From Bacteroidales bacterium (GTDB taxonomy: Bacteria > Bacteroidota > Bacteroidia > Bacteroidales > P3), in NCBI GenBank assembly GCA_017645585.1, contig JAGCOF010000014.1, positions 1 through 32,711 of the forward strand: a DNA stretch of 32,711 nt, in the 5' to 3' direction. The notes beneath the pieces are model-generated. The model saw only the letters and a list, made by a program, of their open reading frames with translations. It did no database searches and was not told where the DNA came from. Below are positions 15,240-24,217 of this stretch, piece by piece. The translations under genes were made by a program, and so were the position numbers. Positions within the stretch are counted from its first letter, which is position 1, and every line of letters starts with the position of its first letter.

Positions 15240-18200
15240 ATGGCCCAATTCACTCACTTGCATGTACATTCGCACTATTCGATGCTCGATGGAATGTCGA
15301 AGATACCTGACCTAGTCGACAAGGCCCGTCATGACGGCATGTATGCCATGGCCCTGACGGACCACGGCAATATGTTTGGCATCAAGGACTTCCTCGATAC
15401 TGTCAACAAGGTGAACAAGGGCCGTGCCGAAGGGGAGCCTGCCTTCAAGCCCATTGTGGGCACCGAGGCCTACTGCGCTCGTCGCAGCTTGCACGACAAG
15501 GACAAGAACCTGAAGGAGATAAACCCCGAGACGGGCCGTGACCGCATTGTGGATAGCAGCGGCTACCACCTTATCCTGCTGGCCAAGAACCTTCAAGGCT
15601 ACCATTCGTTGTGCAAGCTGGCCTCCATTGCCTATACGGAGGGCTTTTACAACCGTCCGCGTATCGACCACGAGGTGCTGAAGCAATACCATGAGGGTCT
15701 CATCGTCTGCTCCGCCTGTCTGGGCGGCGAGATACCGCAACTTATCATGCGTGGCGACCTGGAAGGGGCCGAGCGTGCGGTGCTGTGGTTCAAGGAGGTG
15801 TTCGGCGACGACTACTACATCGAGCTGATGCGCCATCAGACCGACAAGCCCAACGCCAACTACGACACCTATAAGTTTCAGAAGAAGGTGGAACCCGTGC
15901 TCATTGAGTTGGCCCGCAAGCACAATATCAAGATTATAGCTACCAACGACACCCACTTTGTGCTTGAGGAGCACGGCGATGCCCACGACCACCTCATCTG
16001 CTTGGCCACTCAGAAGGACTATGACGACCCCAACCGTCTACACTACACCAAACAGGAGTGGCTGAAGAGCCCCGAGGAGATGGAGACCGTCTTTGCCGAC
16101 TTGCCCGAGGCCTTGGCCAACACGATGGAAATTGCCGACAAGGTGGAGGTCTACAGCATCGACAGCGACCCCCTGATGCCGGTGTTCCCCATCCCCGAGA
16201 GTTTCGGCACCGAGGAAGAGTGGCGCGCCAAGTTCACCGACCAGCAGCTCTTCGACGAGTTTACGCGCAACGAGAAGGGCGAGGTGGTGATGAGTCAGGA
16301 GGCTGCCGAGAAGAAAATTAAGAAACTTGGCGGCTACGATAAGTTGCGCCGCATCAAGTTCGAGGCCGACTATCTGGAGCACCTTGTTTGGGAGGGTGCC
16401 AGAAAGCGCTACGGCGATGAACTGAGCGATGAATTGCGCGAGCGCATCACCTTCGAGCTTCACACCATCAAGACGATGGGCTTCCCTGGCTACTTCCTAA
16501 TAGTGAGCGATTATATACGTGCTGCGCGCGAGGAGTTGGGCGTCAGTGTGGGCCCGGGCCGCGGCAGTGCGGCCGGTTCCGTTGTGGCCTACTGCTTGTG
16601 GATTACCGACCTGGACCCGATGCGCTACAACTTGCTGTTCGAGCGTTTCCTCAACCCTGACCGCATCTCGCTGCCCGATATCGACGTGGACTTCGACGAC
16701 GCCGGTCGTGGACGTGTGCTTGACTGGGTGACGCAGAAGTACGGCAAGGAGCGTGTGGCCCACATCATCACCTACGGCACCATGGCCACCAAGAGCAGTA
16801 TCGCCGATGTGGGGCGCGTGGAGAAGATACCTCTCAATACTGTTAATGACTTGAAGAAACTCATCCCCGACCGTGGCTTCCCCGACAACGTCAAGGACGA
16901 GAAGGGCAAGTCGCCCAAGGTGAACCTGAAGAACTGCTACAAGTATGTTCCCGAGCTGCGCCGCATCATGGAGGGCGAGGACGTGAAGCTGAAGCAGATG
17001 CTTACCTACGCCGAGGAGCTGGAGGACACCAACCGCCAGATAGGCATCCACGCCTGTGGCGTCATCATCGGCTCGCAGGACATCACCAACGTGGCGCCGG
17101 TGTGCGTCATCAACGACAAGGAGAGCGGCGAGGATGTGCTGGTGACACAGTACGACGGCCATGTGGTGGAAAATGTTGGCCTCATCAAGATGGACTTCCT
17201 GGGACTCAAGAACCTCACCATCATCAAGAACTGTGTGCGTATGGTCAAGAAGCGGCTGGGCATCGACATCGACGTGGACCACCTGCCGCTGGACGACGAG
17301 CTCACCTACAAACTCTTCTGTGAGGGCAACACTGTTGGCGTGTTCCAATTCGAGTCGGCAGGCATGCAGAAGTACCTACGCGAATTACAGCCGCATGTCA
17401 TCGACGACCTTATCGCTATGAATGCCCTCTATCGTCCGGGCCCCATGGATAATATCCCCGAGTTTATCGACCGCAAGCAGGGGCGCAAGCCTATTGAGTA
17501 CGATATTCCTGTGATGGAGAAGTATCTCAAGGATACCTATGGCATCACCGTCTACCAGGAGCAGGTCATGCTCCTGAGCCGCCTGCTGGCGGGCTTCACG
17601 CGCGGTCAGAGCGACACCCTGCGCAAGGCCATGGGCAAGAAGCAGATTGACAAGATGAACGAGCTGGAGATGCTCTTCTATGAGGGCGGTGAGAAGAACG
17701 GCCACCCCAAGGAGATACTCTCTAAGATCTGGGAGGAGTGGAAGAAGTTCGCTTCTTACGCTTTCAACAAGTCCCACGCCGCCTGCTATTCGTGGGTGGC
17801 CTACCAGACGGCCTACCTCAAGGCACACTATCCCGCCGAATACATGGCGGCCGTGATGACCTCGGCGCAGACCGACATCAGCCGTGTGCGCGAGTTGATG
17901 GATGACTGCCGCCGTCAGGGCGTCGAGGTGGCAGCCCCGTCGGTCAACGAAAGCGACATGGACTTCAGTGTCGACAGCGAGGGTCGAATCCGCTTCGGAC
18001 TCCAGGCCATCAGCGGCATGGGTGAGGCAGCCAGCAGCGTCATCATTGCCGAACGCGAGAAAGATGGTCCCTACAAAGATATCTTCGACTTCCTCAAGCG
18101 GGTGGACATGCACGCCGTCAACCGCAAGAACATAGAGGTGCTGGTCAAGGCCGGCGCCTTCGACGGCGTTGGCGATATGCACCGTGCGCAGTACTTCTTC

Positions 18201-19037
18201 AAGGAGAACGAGCTGGAGACTACCCCCACCTACCTTGATCAGCTGGTGCGCTGGGCTGTGCGGCGCCAGGACGGTGCCAATTCGGCCCAGATGAGCATCT
18301 TCGACATGAGCAGCGAATTGTCCGAGGAGGACCATCCGCCTGTGCCGCAGTGCGAGCCTTGGACCAACATCGTCAGGTGCAAGCACGAGAAGGAGGTCAT
18401 CTCCACCTACCTCAGTGGCCACCCCCTCGACGACTACAAGTTCGAGATGCGTTGGATGACCGACATCACCGTCGACAAACTTGCCAACCTCGAAGCCCTG
18501 GGTGAACGCGAAGTGCGCTTTGCGGGTCTCGTCTCCGACTGCAAGAAGATGACTTCGCGCTCAGGCGAAGGCTTCGGCAGCATGACCATCGACGACTACA
18601 GCGGCAGCTATGAGCTCCGCCTGTTCGGACAGGAGTATGGCGACTTTGCCGGCTTCTTCCAGGACGACACCTTCATCTACTGCCGCGGCCGCATCACCAT
18701 CCGCAACTACACCGACAAGAACGGCAACCCGCGAGTCTATTCCAAGCTGCACATCAATACCATGATGTACCTCGCCAACGTGATGGACCGCTACACCTCC
18801 AAGCTCACCTTCAAGGTCAACCTCTCCGACATCGACGCCGACTTCTGCAACGCCATCGAGCGGCTGGCCAAGAAGCATAAGGGCAAAGTGGCGCTGCAAG
18901 CCACGGTTATTGATCCGGTGCACAACCTCTCGCTCACCATGGGTTCTCCGAGTCTCCGTGTCACTGCCCGCGACGTGCTGGCCGACCTGGAGAAAATCAA
19001 GGGTGTGTATGACATTAAACCCCAGCAGAAGTCATGA
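15240..19037 (+). CDS. dnaE: DNA polymerase III alpha subunit
   Basis: A 1265-residue replicative polymerase, near the usual length for the family. The PHP domain opens FTHLHVHSHYSMLDG with metal-binding-type histidines at 6, 8 and 10. The polymerase core shows GPGRGSAAGS (about 437), the acidic motif PDIDVDFDD (from about 479) and KMDFLGLKNLTII with Asp652, which together supply the catalytic carboxylates. A helix-hairpin-helix region (PYKDIFDFLKRVDMHAVNRKNIEVLVKAGAFD) and an OB-fold region follow. The start ATG at 15240 gives the canonical N-terminus, 18 nt after the previous stop. Its stop overlaps the next gene in ATGA. Confidence 0.98.
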   Translation: MAQFTHLHVHSHYSMLDGMSKIPDLVDKARHDGMYAMALTDHGNMFGIKDFLDTVNKVNKGRAEGEPAFKPIVGTEAYCARRSLHDKDKNLKEINPETGRDRIVDSSGYHLILLAKNLQGYHSLCKLASIAYTEGFYNRPRIDHEVLKQYHEGLIVCSACLGGEIPQLIMRGDLEGAERAVLWFKEVFGDDYYIELMRHQTDKPNANYDTYKFQKKVEPVLIELARKHNIKIIATNDTHFVLEEHGDAHDHLICLATQKDYDDPNRLHYTKQEWLKSPEEMETVFADLPEALANTMEIADKVEVYSIDSDPLMPVFPIPESFGTEEEWRAKFTDQQLFDEFTRNEKGEVVMSQEAAEKKIKKLGGYDKLRRIKFEADYLEHLVWEGARKRYGDELSDELRERITFELHTIKTMGFPGYFLIVSDYIRAAREELGVSVGPGRGSAAGSVVAYCLWITDLDPMRYNLLFERFLNPDRISLPDIDVDFDDAGRGRVLDWVTQKYGKERVAHIITYGTMATKSSIADVGRVEKIPLNTVNDLKKLIPDRGFPDNVKDEKGKSPKVNLKNCYKYVPELRRIMEGEDVKLKQMLTYAEELEDTNRQIGIHACGVIIGSQDITNVAPVCVINDKESGEDVLVTQYDGHVVENVGLIKMDFLGLKNLTIIKNCVRMVKKRLGIDIDVDHLPLDDELTYKLFCEGNTVGVFQFESAGMQKYLRELQPHVIDDLIAMNALYRPGPMDNIPEFIDRKQGRKPIEYDIPVMEKYLKDTYGITVYQEQVMLLSRLLAGFTRGQSDTLRKAMGKKQIDKMNELEMLFYEGGEKNGHPKEILSKIWEEWKKFASYAFNKSHAACYSWVAYQTAYLKAHYPAEYMAAVMTSAQTDISRVRELMDDCRRQGVEVAAPSVNESDMDFSVDSEGRIRFGLQAISGMGEAASSVIIAEREKDGPYKDIFDFLKRVDMHAVNRKNIEVLVKAGAFDGVGDMHRAQYFFKENELETTPTYLDQLVRWAVRRQDGANSAQMSIFDMSSELSEEDHPPVPQCEPWTNIVRCKHEKEVISTYLSGHPLDDYKFEMRWMTDITVDKLANLEALGEREVRFAGLVSDCKKMTSRSGEGFGSMTIDDYSGSYELRLFGQEYGDFAGFFQDDTFIYCRGRITIRNYTDKNGNPRVYSKLHINTMMYLANVMDRYTSKLTFKVNLSDIDADFCNAIERLAKKHKGKVALQATVIDPVHNLSLTMGSPSLRVTARDVLADLEKIKGVYDIKPQQKS

Positions 19038-19906
19038 TGCCGCCGCTCACCACCTCCGTTCCTGTGCCCCACATGCCGTTCAGGATTGACTTTGCCACCG
19101 GCATCGTCAGCCTCGGTTCTTGCTTTGCCGACGAGATAGGCAAACGCCTGCGCGACGGCGATTTCTACGTCGAGCTCAACCCCTTCGGCACCCTCTACAA
19201 CCCCGCCTCCATCGCCACGGCGCTCCACCGCCTTATCGATGACCGTGAGATTACCGCCGCCGACTTGGTTTTCCAAGACGACCTCTACCACTCATGGCAC
19301 CACCACGGCAGCTTCTCGCGGCCCACGCCCGAGGAAACTCTCGAGGTATGCAACAGCCGCATTCATCAGGCCCATCAGGCCCTCGGCAGCGCCAAGCTGC
19401 TCATGGTCACCTTCGGCAGCGCCTGGATATTCGAGCGCGAAGGGCAGGTGGTGGCCAACTGCCACAAGGTGCCGCAGCAGGAGTTTGTTCGCCGCCGCAT
19501 GACGGTGGACGACATCGTAGCCCTTTGGCATCCGCTGCTCGATGAGCTTCACGCCCTCTATCCGCAACTCATCGTCCTCTTCTCCGTCAGCCCTATACGC
19601 CACATGGCCGACGGCCTTCACGGCAACCAGCTCAGCAAGAGCACCCTTCTGTTGGCCATTGATGAGCTCGTCGCTCATCACTCATCACTTGTCTACTACC
19701 CCGCCTACGAGCTGGTCCTCGACGAGCTGCGCGACTATCGCTACTTCGGGTCCGACATGTGCCACCCCTCCGACCTGGCCGTCGAAATTGTCTGGGAGCA
19801 TTTCCAGCGTGCCACCATGGTCGGCGCCGTCCGCCAGCAGGCCCAATTCAACCGCAAGCAACACAAGCAGGAGCGCCACATTCCCCTGCATCCCAAAGAA
19901 GATTAA
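19034..19906 (+). CDS. GSCFA-domain protein
   Basis: A 290-residue protein whose signature LGSCFADEIGKRL names the GSCFA family, a group related to SGNH/GDSL hydrolases and common in Bacteroidota. Further family-like blocks are NPFGTLYNPASIA, VTFGSAWIFE and FSVSPIRHMADGLHGNQLSKSTLL. The Ser in GSCFA and the C-terminal D-x-x-H-like CHPSDLAVE could form an esterase-type site acting on acylated glycans or lipids, but the family's substrate is not established. It overlaps dnaE by 4 nt (ATGA). A short simple-sequence tract codes HHSSL near 19676-19692. No signal peptide is visible. Confidence 0.88.
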   Translation: MMPPLTTSVPVPHMPFRIDFATGIVSLGSCFADEIGKRLRDGDFYVELNPFGTLYNPASIATALHRLIDDREITAADLVFQDDLYHSWHHHGSFSRPTPEETLEVCNSRIHQAHQALGSAKLLMVTFGSAWIFEREGQVVANCHKVPQQEFVRRRMTVDDIVALWHPLLDELHALYPQLIVLFSVSPIRHMADGLHGNQLSKSTLLLAIDELVAHHSSLVYYPAYELVLDELRDYRYFGSDMCHPSDLAVEIVWEHFQRATMVGAVRQQAQFNRKQHKQERHIPLHPKED

Positions 19907-19925
19907 CAACAAATACAAGCAATAG

Positions 19926-21440
19926 ATGAAACGAATAGCCGTTCTTCTCGTTCTACTGCTGGCCGCCCGCCTCGCGGGGGCGCAGCAGGGCCTGGTGGTG
20001 GAGAGCTTCAGGCTCGACCCCTTCGACGCCACCGCCGCCACCTCGGAGCACCAGGTGCTCGACAACAACCTCAATCCCTGCGCGCTGGTCAAGGTGATGA
20101 TTATCGACAACACCGTCAACTTCAAGAGCGATTGGATTATCCGCACCGACTCGCGCGGCAAGAACGAGTATTGGGTCTACCTCTGCGAGGGCACGCGCAG
20201 CCTCACTGTCCGTTCAGACTTCTTCCTGCCGACGGAGGTGGTTTTTGCCGACTATGACCCCGAGATTATGGGCCTCAAGAAGAAGAATACCTATGTGCTG
20301 ACGCTTTCATATGCGGGCGAGATTGAGGACGGCAAGGTGGGCGTTACCTTCGCCTGCAACTCGCCGATGGCAGAGTACTTGATAGACGGATACGCCACAG
20401 AGCGCAACACCAACACCTTCCGCATCGAGCCCGGGGAGCACACGGTAGAGGTTAAAGCCGACGGCTACCAAAAGCTGACCACCACCGTCAAGGTCAGCCC
20501 TTACCTGAAGCGGCAGGAAATAGCCCTCACGCTCACGCCCGACCAAAGCATTGACTCTCTGATGGCCGAAGGCGACCGTTACTACGGCGAGAAGAACTAC
20601 ACAAAGGCCCTCGACCTCTACCGTCAGGTAGCAGCCAAAGGCAATGTCACCGCCATGAAATATATCGGTTACGCATATCTTTATGGTGAGGGCGTTGAAA
20701 AAGACTATGCGCAAGCCTTCAAGTGGTATAGTCAAGGGGCTGACAGGGGGGATGCCGGTTGTCAGTTGAAAATGGGATATATATATCTTGAAGGTTTGGG
20801 TGTTCAAAAAGACTATACCGAAGCAGTCAAGTGGTACCGCCTTGCAGCTGACCAGGGTCGGCCCTCGGCACAGAACGAAATGGGGAATATGTATTATAAT
20901 GGCCAAGGTGTGTCGCAGGATTACATGCAAGCATTTGAATGGTATAGCAAAGCAGCAGGCCAAGGTGATTATTATGCGCAAACCAATTTGGGAGTGATGT
21001 ATGGGAATGGTGTGGGAGTGTCGCAAGATTACACGAAAGCCTTTGAATGGTTCAGTAAGGCTGCAAATCAAGGTTTTGCTCCCGCACAAAACTTTTTGGG
21101 TGTGATATATGAGAATGGGATTGGTGTTCGGCAGGATTATTCACAAGCGTTTGAGTGGTACACGAAAGCTGCCAATCAAGGTGATGCCGAGGCACAATGC
21201 AATCTGGGGGTAATGTATTTTAGTAAGCGAGGGGTAAAAAAGGACTATCAGAAAGCATTTGAATGGTTCAGCAAGGCTGCGAACCAAGGGAATGACCATG
21301 CACAGTTTTGTTTGGGCGCTATGTATGAATATGGCTGGGGCGTGAAGAAAAACAAGGCTGAAGCGGAAAAATGGTACCTCAGGGCGGCGGCCCAAGGCAG
21401 TGATGCTGCTATAAAGGCCCTTGAGCGTTTGCAGGATTGA
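19926..21440 (+). CDS. Exported PEGA-domain protein with Sel1 repeats
   Basis: A 504-residue protein. Residues 1-19 form a signal peptide (LLLAARLAGA before Gln-Gln). Residues ~21-130 are a module shared with the gene at 24218-25471. A PEGA-like domain follows at ~137-204 (IDGYATERNTNTFRIEPGEHTVEVKADGY), then a TPR-like helix pair, then seven 36-residue Sel1 repeats (~241-492; pattern A.YNLG.MY..G.GV.QDY.KAFEWY.KAA.QG). Sel1 repeats build a solenoid for protein binding; PEGA domains are typically surface or cell-wall associated. The Sel1 half is distinctly AT-richer than the first 230 codons. It starts 19 nt after the GSCFA gene. A scaffold role in the envelope is inferred. Confidence 0.88.
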   Translation: MKRIAVLLVLLLAARLAGAQQGLVVESFRLDPFDATAATSEHQVLDNNLNPCALVKVMIIDNTVNFKSDWIIRTDSRGKNEYWVYLCEGTRSLTVRSDFFLPTEVVFADYDPEIMGLKKKNTYVLTLSYAGEIEDGKVGVTFACNSPMAEYLIDGYATERNTNTFRIEPGEHTVEVKADGYQKLTTTVKVSPYLKRQEIALTLTPDQSIDSLMAEGDRYYGEKNYTKALDLYRQVAAKGNVTAMKYIGYAYLYGEGVEKDYAQAFKWYSQGADRGDAGCQLKMGYIYLEGLGVQKDYTEAVKWYRLAADQGRPSAQNEMGNMYYNGQGVSQDYMQAFEWYSKAAGQGDYYAQTNLGVMYGNGVGVSQDYTKAFEWFSKAANQGFAPAQNFLGVIYENGIGVRQDYSQAFEWYTKAANQGDAEAQCNLGVMYFSKRGVKKDYQKAFEWFSKAANQGNDHAQFCLGAMYEYGWGVKKNKAEAEKWYLRAAAQGSDAAIKALERLQD

Positions 21441-21458
21441 AATAGCCCAGCCCCGCAC

Positions 21459-21550
21459 TGACTCCTACTGTTTTTCGGTTGATATTTGTCCGTTCTTTGG
21501 AAAAAAGCAAAGAACGACCAAAGAACGGCCGTTGAACGGTCGGAGAACGG
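21459..21550. repeat. 11-nt-period hairpin element, copy D (decayed)
   Basis: The inner 8-bp stem GTTCTTTG/CAAAGAAC encloses the loop GAAAAAAG, identical to the loop of copy A. Beyond it the arms match at about 21 of 30 positions. The right arm keeps the heptamer grid AAAGAAC, AAAGAAC, GTTGAAC, GGAGAAC with four-base spacers. The left end TGACTCCTACTGTTTTTC closely matches the left ends of copies C and E. Confidence 0.75.
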
Positions 21551-21557
21551 CTGGTGG

Positions 21558-21668
21558 TGACTCCTGCTTTTCTTCATTTGTTCGACGACAGTTCTTCAAC
21601 AGTTCTTCAACTTTTTCTTGAAGAACTGTTGAAGAACTGCTGTTGAACAGTTGGAGAAGGGGCGGACA
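21558..21668. repeat. 11-nt-period hairpin element, copy C
   Basis: A 111-nt element directly after copy D. Arms 21581-21610 and 21618-21647 pair at 27 of 30 positions around the loop CTTTTTC. The right arm reads GAAGAAC, GAAGAAC, GTTGAAC, GGAGAAGG with four-base spacers. The outer ends TGACTCCTGCTTTTCTTC and GGAGAAGGGGCGGACA match the reverse complement of copy B, which has the same total length. The element ends about 50 nt before the ligase gene. Confidence 0.92.
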
Positions 21669-21716
21669 CAATAAATAGGCATAGGGTAACGTTATGGAAT
21701 TATTAATAGGAATGAT

Positions 21717-22706
21717 ATGAAAAAGAACATAGCACTTGTCATGGGTGGTTACAGCGGCGAGCACGATATCAGCATCGCCAGCGGCAACCAGGTGTACGGT
21801 CAGCTGGACCATAATAAGTATAATGTATACAAGATTGTGGTGGAGCGCGAAGGATGGTATTGGCTCGACGGGGAGGAGCACCGCCCTGTAGACCGCGGTA
21901 ACTTCACTATTCAAGCAATCACGCAATCAGGCAATCAAACAATTCATTTCGACCTGGCGTTCATTATCATTCACGGCAACCCGGGCGAGAACGGCGTGTT
22001 GCAGGGCTATTTCGATATGCTGGGCATCAAGTATACTACCTGCGGCTTCTACGCTTCGAGCCTCACCTTCCACAAGGGTTTCTGCAACCCCGTGGTGAAG
22101 AGCTTCGGCATCGTCAAGGTGGCCAAATCCATTCTGCTCAACGAGGAGCCCAAGGACACTGCGTTCTTCACGCTGACGCTGCCGGTCTTCGTCAAGCCGG
22201 CTGCCGGTGGCAGCAGTGTGGCCACCACCAAGGTGAAGCGCGAGGAGGACCTGCTGCCCGCCATCCGCGAGGCCTTCACCGAGGACCATGCCGTGCTGGT
22301 GGAGGAGTGCATCAAGGGGCGCGAGTTCGACTGCGGCGTGTTCCGCAAGGCCGACGGCGAGAAGCTGGTCTTCCCCATCACCGAGATTATCCCCAAGGGA
22401 GGCCATGAGTTCTTCGACTACGAGGCCAAGTATCAGGGCTTCAGTAATGAAGTAACGCCCGCCGAAGTCGACGAGCGTATTTCAAAGCATATTCAAGAGG
22501 TTTCGTCGCAGCTCTACGACTTGTTGGGCTGTCGTGGCATCGTGCGCTTCGACTTTATCCACGACATGGCTGCCGATGAGCTTTATTTCCTCGAGGTCAA
22601 TACCATTCCGGGCCAGAGCGCGGAGAGCATCGTGCCCAAACAGGCCAAGGCGATGGGCATCAGCCCTGCCGAACTGTATGAGATGGCTATCCAGGCCGCC
22701 CTATAA
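21717..22706 (+). CDS. ddl: D-alanine--D-alanine ligase
   Basis: A 329-residue ATP-grasp enzyme that joins two D-Ala for peptidoglycan precursors. Motifs in order: GGYSGEHDISIASG (N-terminal substrate loop), HGNPGENGVLQGYFD (family form HGxPGExG), VFVKPAAGGSSVATT (ATP-binding KPxxxGSS), VEECIKGREFDCGVF and the metal/substrate site YFLEVNTIPGQS. The start ATG at 21717 follows TAATAGGA. Residues around 65-78 (FTIQAITQSGNQTIHF) are coded by a CAATCA-type simple repeat (about 21912-21945) and form a short insertion just before the beta-strand leading to HGNPGENG. The catalytic motifs are intact. The gene stands alone between the hairpins and the GC palindrome cluster. Confidence 0.96.
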   Translation: MKKNIALVMGGYSGEHDISIASGNQVYGQLDHNKYNVYKIVVEREGWYWLDGEEHRPVDRGNFTIQAITQSGNQTIHFDLAFIIIHGNPGENGVLQGYFDMLGIKYTTCGFYASSLTFHKGFCNPVVKSFGIVKVAKSILLNEEPKDTAFFTLTLPVFVKPAAGGSSVATTKVKREEDLLPAIREAFTEDHAVLVEECIKGREFDCGVFRKADGEKLVFPITEIIPKGGHEFFDYEAKYQGFSNEVTPAEVDERISKHIQEVSSQLYDLLGCRGIVRFDFIHDMAADELYFLEVNTIPGQSAESIVPKQAKAMGISPAELYEMAIQAAL

Positions 22707-22765
22707 ACTATAATGGGGGTTCTTCGTAAGACTACATAGCCCTGTTAAGGGCGTCAGTGTTTAGA

Positions 22766-22929
22766 CGTGGGCGTAAGCCCACGGTACAGAGACCTGACAA
22801 TAACAGAGCCCCGTAGGGGCGGCACTACGTTGATTGTTATGTGTCGCCCCTACGGGGCTTAAATGGCTTCTTCGTTTCGTTTCCGTGGGTTTGCACCCAC
22901 GGCTATTGGCTATCGTCCCCTACGGGGAC
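22766..22929. repeat. Cluster of GC-rich palindromes at a convergent gene junction
   Basis: Five short palindromes lie in the 254-nt gap between two converging genes: CGTGGGC-GTAA-GCCCACG (22766-22783); AGCCCCGTAGGGGCG (22807-22821) with its exact reverse complement at 22845-22859; CCGTGGGT-TTGC-ACCCACGG (22883-22902); and GTCCCC-TAC-GGGGAC (22915-22929). The motifs come in two kinds, GTGGGC/GCCCAC and CCCCGTAGGGG, that alternate. Palindromes like these recur between genes in many Bacteroidota. They could end both transcripts or be REP-like elements. Confidence 0.8.
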
Positions 22930-22960
22930 TTAGGGGATGTCTTCTGAAAAGCCGGAGTTG

Positions 22961-23395
22961 CTATTTGTTGCGGACGCCGTAGCCCACCAATTGACGGAGC
23001 AGCGCATCGTAGTTGAGGTTGATGTATACCGAGCCACGATAGCGCCCTGTGGGCGTTTGGCGCGGTTCGTCCTCAAGCTGCGCACCGGCGATGTGGGGCT
23101 TGTAGGGGGCGTTCTTGCCGGTGAAGAAGGTGTGCGAGAGCCAATATTTGTTCTCCTTCTGCATCAGTTTCTCGCCGCCGTTGATGCCGGGCACGCCTTC
23201 GGTGAGCAGGATATACATCAGCGCTTCGCTTGCGCAGGCTTCGATGTCGCCTTTCTTGTCCACCTCCACCTCGACGGCGAAGAGGGCCTGTTTGCCTTTG
23301 TGCTCCAGCAGCACGGCCTTGCCGTCATAGGTGTTCTGGGCTGCCGCCGAGAACAGCGACAGCACCAGAACGGCCAATGTTAAGAGTTTCCTCAT
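22961..23395 (-). CDS. Small exported protein of unknown function
   Basis: A 144-residue protein with a signal peptide (MRKLLTLAVLVLSLFSAAAQ). The mature part is a mixed alpha/beta domain with LLEHKGKQALFAVEVEVDKKGDIEACASEALMYILL, which resembles no family I can name. It starts 12 nt after the CsgG/LpoB-like gene and is the last gene of the nine-gene minus-strand operon. The central segment carries the only Cys of the mature protein. A periplasmic or outer-membrane-associated role is inferred from export and neighbours only. Confidence 0.8.
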   Translation of the reverse strand: MRKLLTLAVLVLSLFSAAAQNTYDGKAVLLEHKGKQALFAVEVEVDKKGDIEACASEALMYILLTEGVPGINGGEKLMQKENKYWLSHTFFTGKNAPYKPHIAGAQLEDEPRQTPTGRYRGSVYINLNYDALLRQLVGYGVRNK

Positions 23396-23407
23396 GATAA
23401 GTGCTGT

Positions 23408-24160
23408 TTAGAAGTGCAGCCAGGGCTCCTCCTTGGAGGTGACGACCATCTGGATGCCTTCGTCGAAGTTAGTCTTGATTTCCTTGTTGCCTTTGGTGAT
23501 GGTGATTTCGGACATTTCCTCGCCCATCACCTCTTTCACCTTGGCGGTGCCGATGGTCTTGTAGACCTTCTTGCCGGCGATTTCGGTCTCGACCTGCACG
23601 TCGAAATAGAGACCGTCGCAGACACCGATTATTTCGCCACCCTCAATGTAGGCGGTGTTGGCTTTGTCCTTCTTGGCTTCGTTGATGCCCACGAGGGGAA
23701 CGCGCACGGGGCAGCCTTTGTCGATGAGGCGGCGCATATCCTGGTCCTGGAACTTGAGGGCGTCGTTGATGGAAGCATCCTTGCTGCCGTTGTCGGTACC
23801 AATGCTGCTGGCGTCGCGGGTGGCCATCACTTTGCCGGTGCGGGCGTCAGTAATCTGCAGGTTGAAGTTGACGGTGGTGGCCCAATAGTCACCGGTGAGG
23901 GTGCTGGTTTTCTTTTCGGTGGTGGGGTCGGCGATGCGGCCGGTGATGATGTAGTCCACTTTGTCTTTGTCAACGTTGTTCAGGTCAACGGCATTGACGC
24001 GGCAGGTGGGCATGGCGGTCAGGGCGGCGGAGCGCATGGCGGAAGCATTCTTGCCGGTGAACTCGCCGACGGCGACGGTGACTTTCTCTTTGGTGTACTG
24101 GGCATAGCAGAACGACATACCCATCAGCGCTAACAGCGCAAAGGTGAATACTTTCTTCAT
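23408..24160 (-). CDS. Exported CsgG/LpoB-like domain protein
   Basis: A 250-residue exported protein (signal MKKVFTFALLALMGMSFCYAQ). The mature part runs KVTVAVGEFTGKNAS, then VDYIITGRIAD, then TTVNFNLQITDARTGKVMATRDASS. This order of strands (a first strand on a conserved functional F, a 'D-Y-I-I-T-G' strand, and 'L-x-D-x-x-T-G-x-V') is typical of the CsgG/LpoB/TolB-N-like periplasmic fold. CsgG forms outer-membrane export pores; LpoB activates peptidoglycan synthases. It has no lipobox, so it is not a classic CsgG lipoprotein. A C-terminal beta-rich extension (GGEIIGVCDGLYFDVQVETE) follows. It lies 57 nt behind the SUMF1-fold gene, the largest gap in the operon, with no promoter element that I can see. 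Confidence 0.75.
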   Translation of the reverse strand: MKKVFTFALLALMGMSFCYAQYTKEKVTVAVGEFTGKNASAMRSAALTAMPTCRVNAVDLNNVDKDKVDYIITGRIADPTTEKKTSTLTGDYWATTVNFNLQITDARTGKVMATRDASSIGTDNGSKDASINDALKFQDQDMRRLIDKGCPVRVPLVGINEAKKDKANTAYIEGGEIIGVCDGLYFDVQVETEIAGKKVYKTIGTAKVKEVMGEEMSEITITKGNKEIKTNFDEGIQMVVTSKEEPWLHF

Positions 24161-24217
24161 AATGGTGTTGTTTTTATTTTAAATGTTTGTATTGTTTTGT
24201 ATTGTTCGTTGCTTTTT

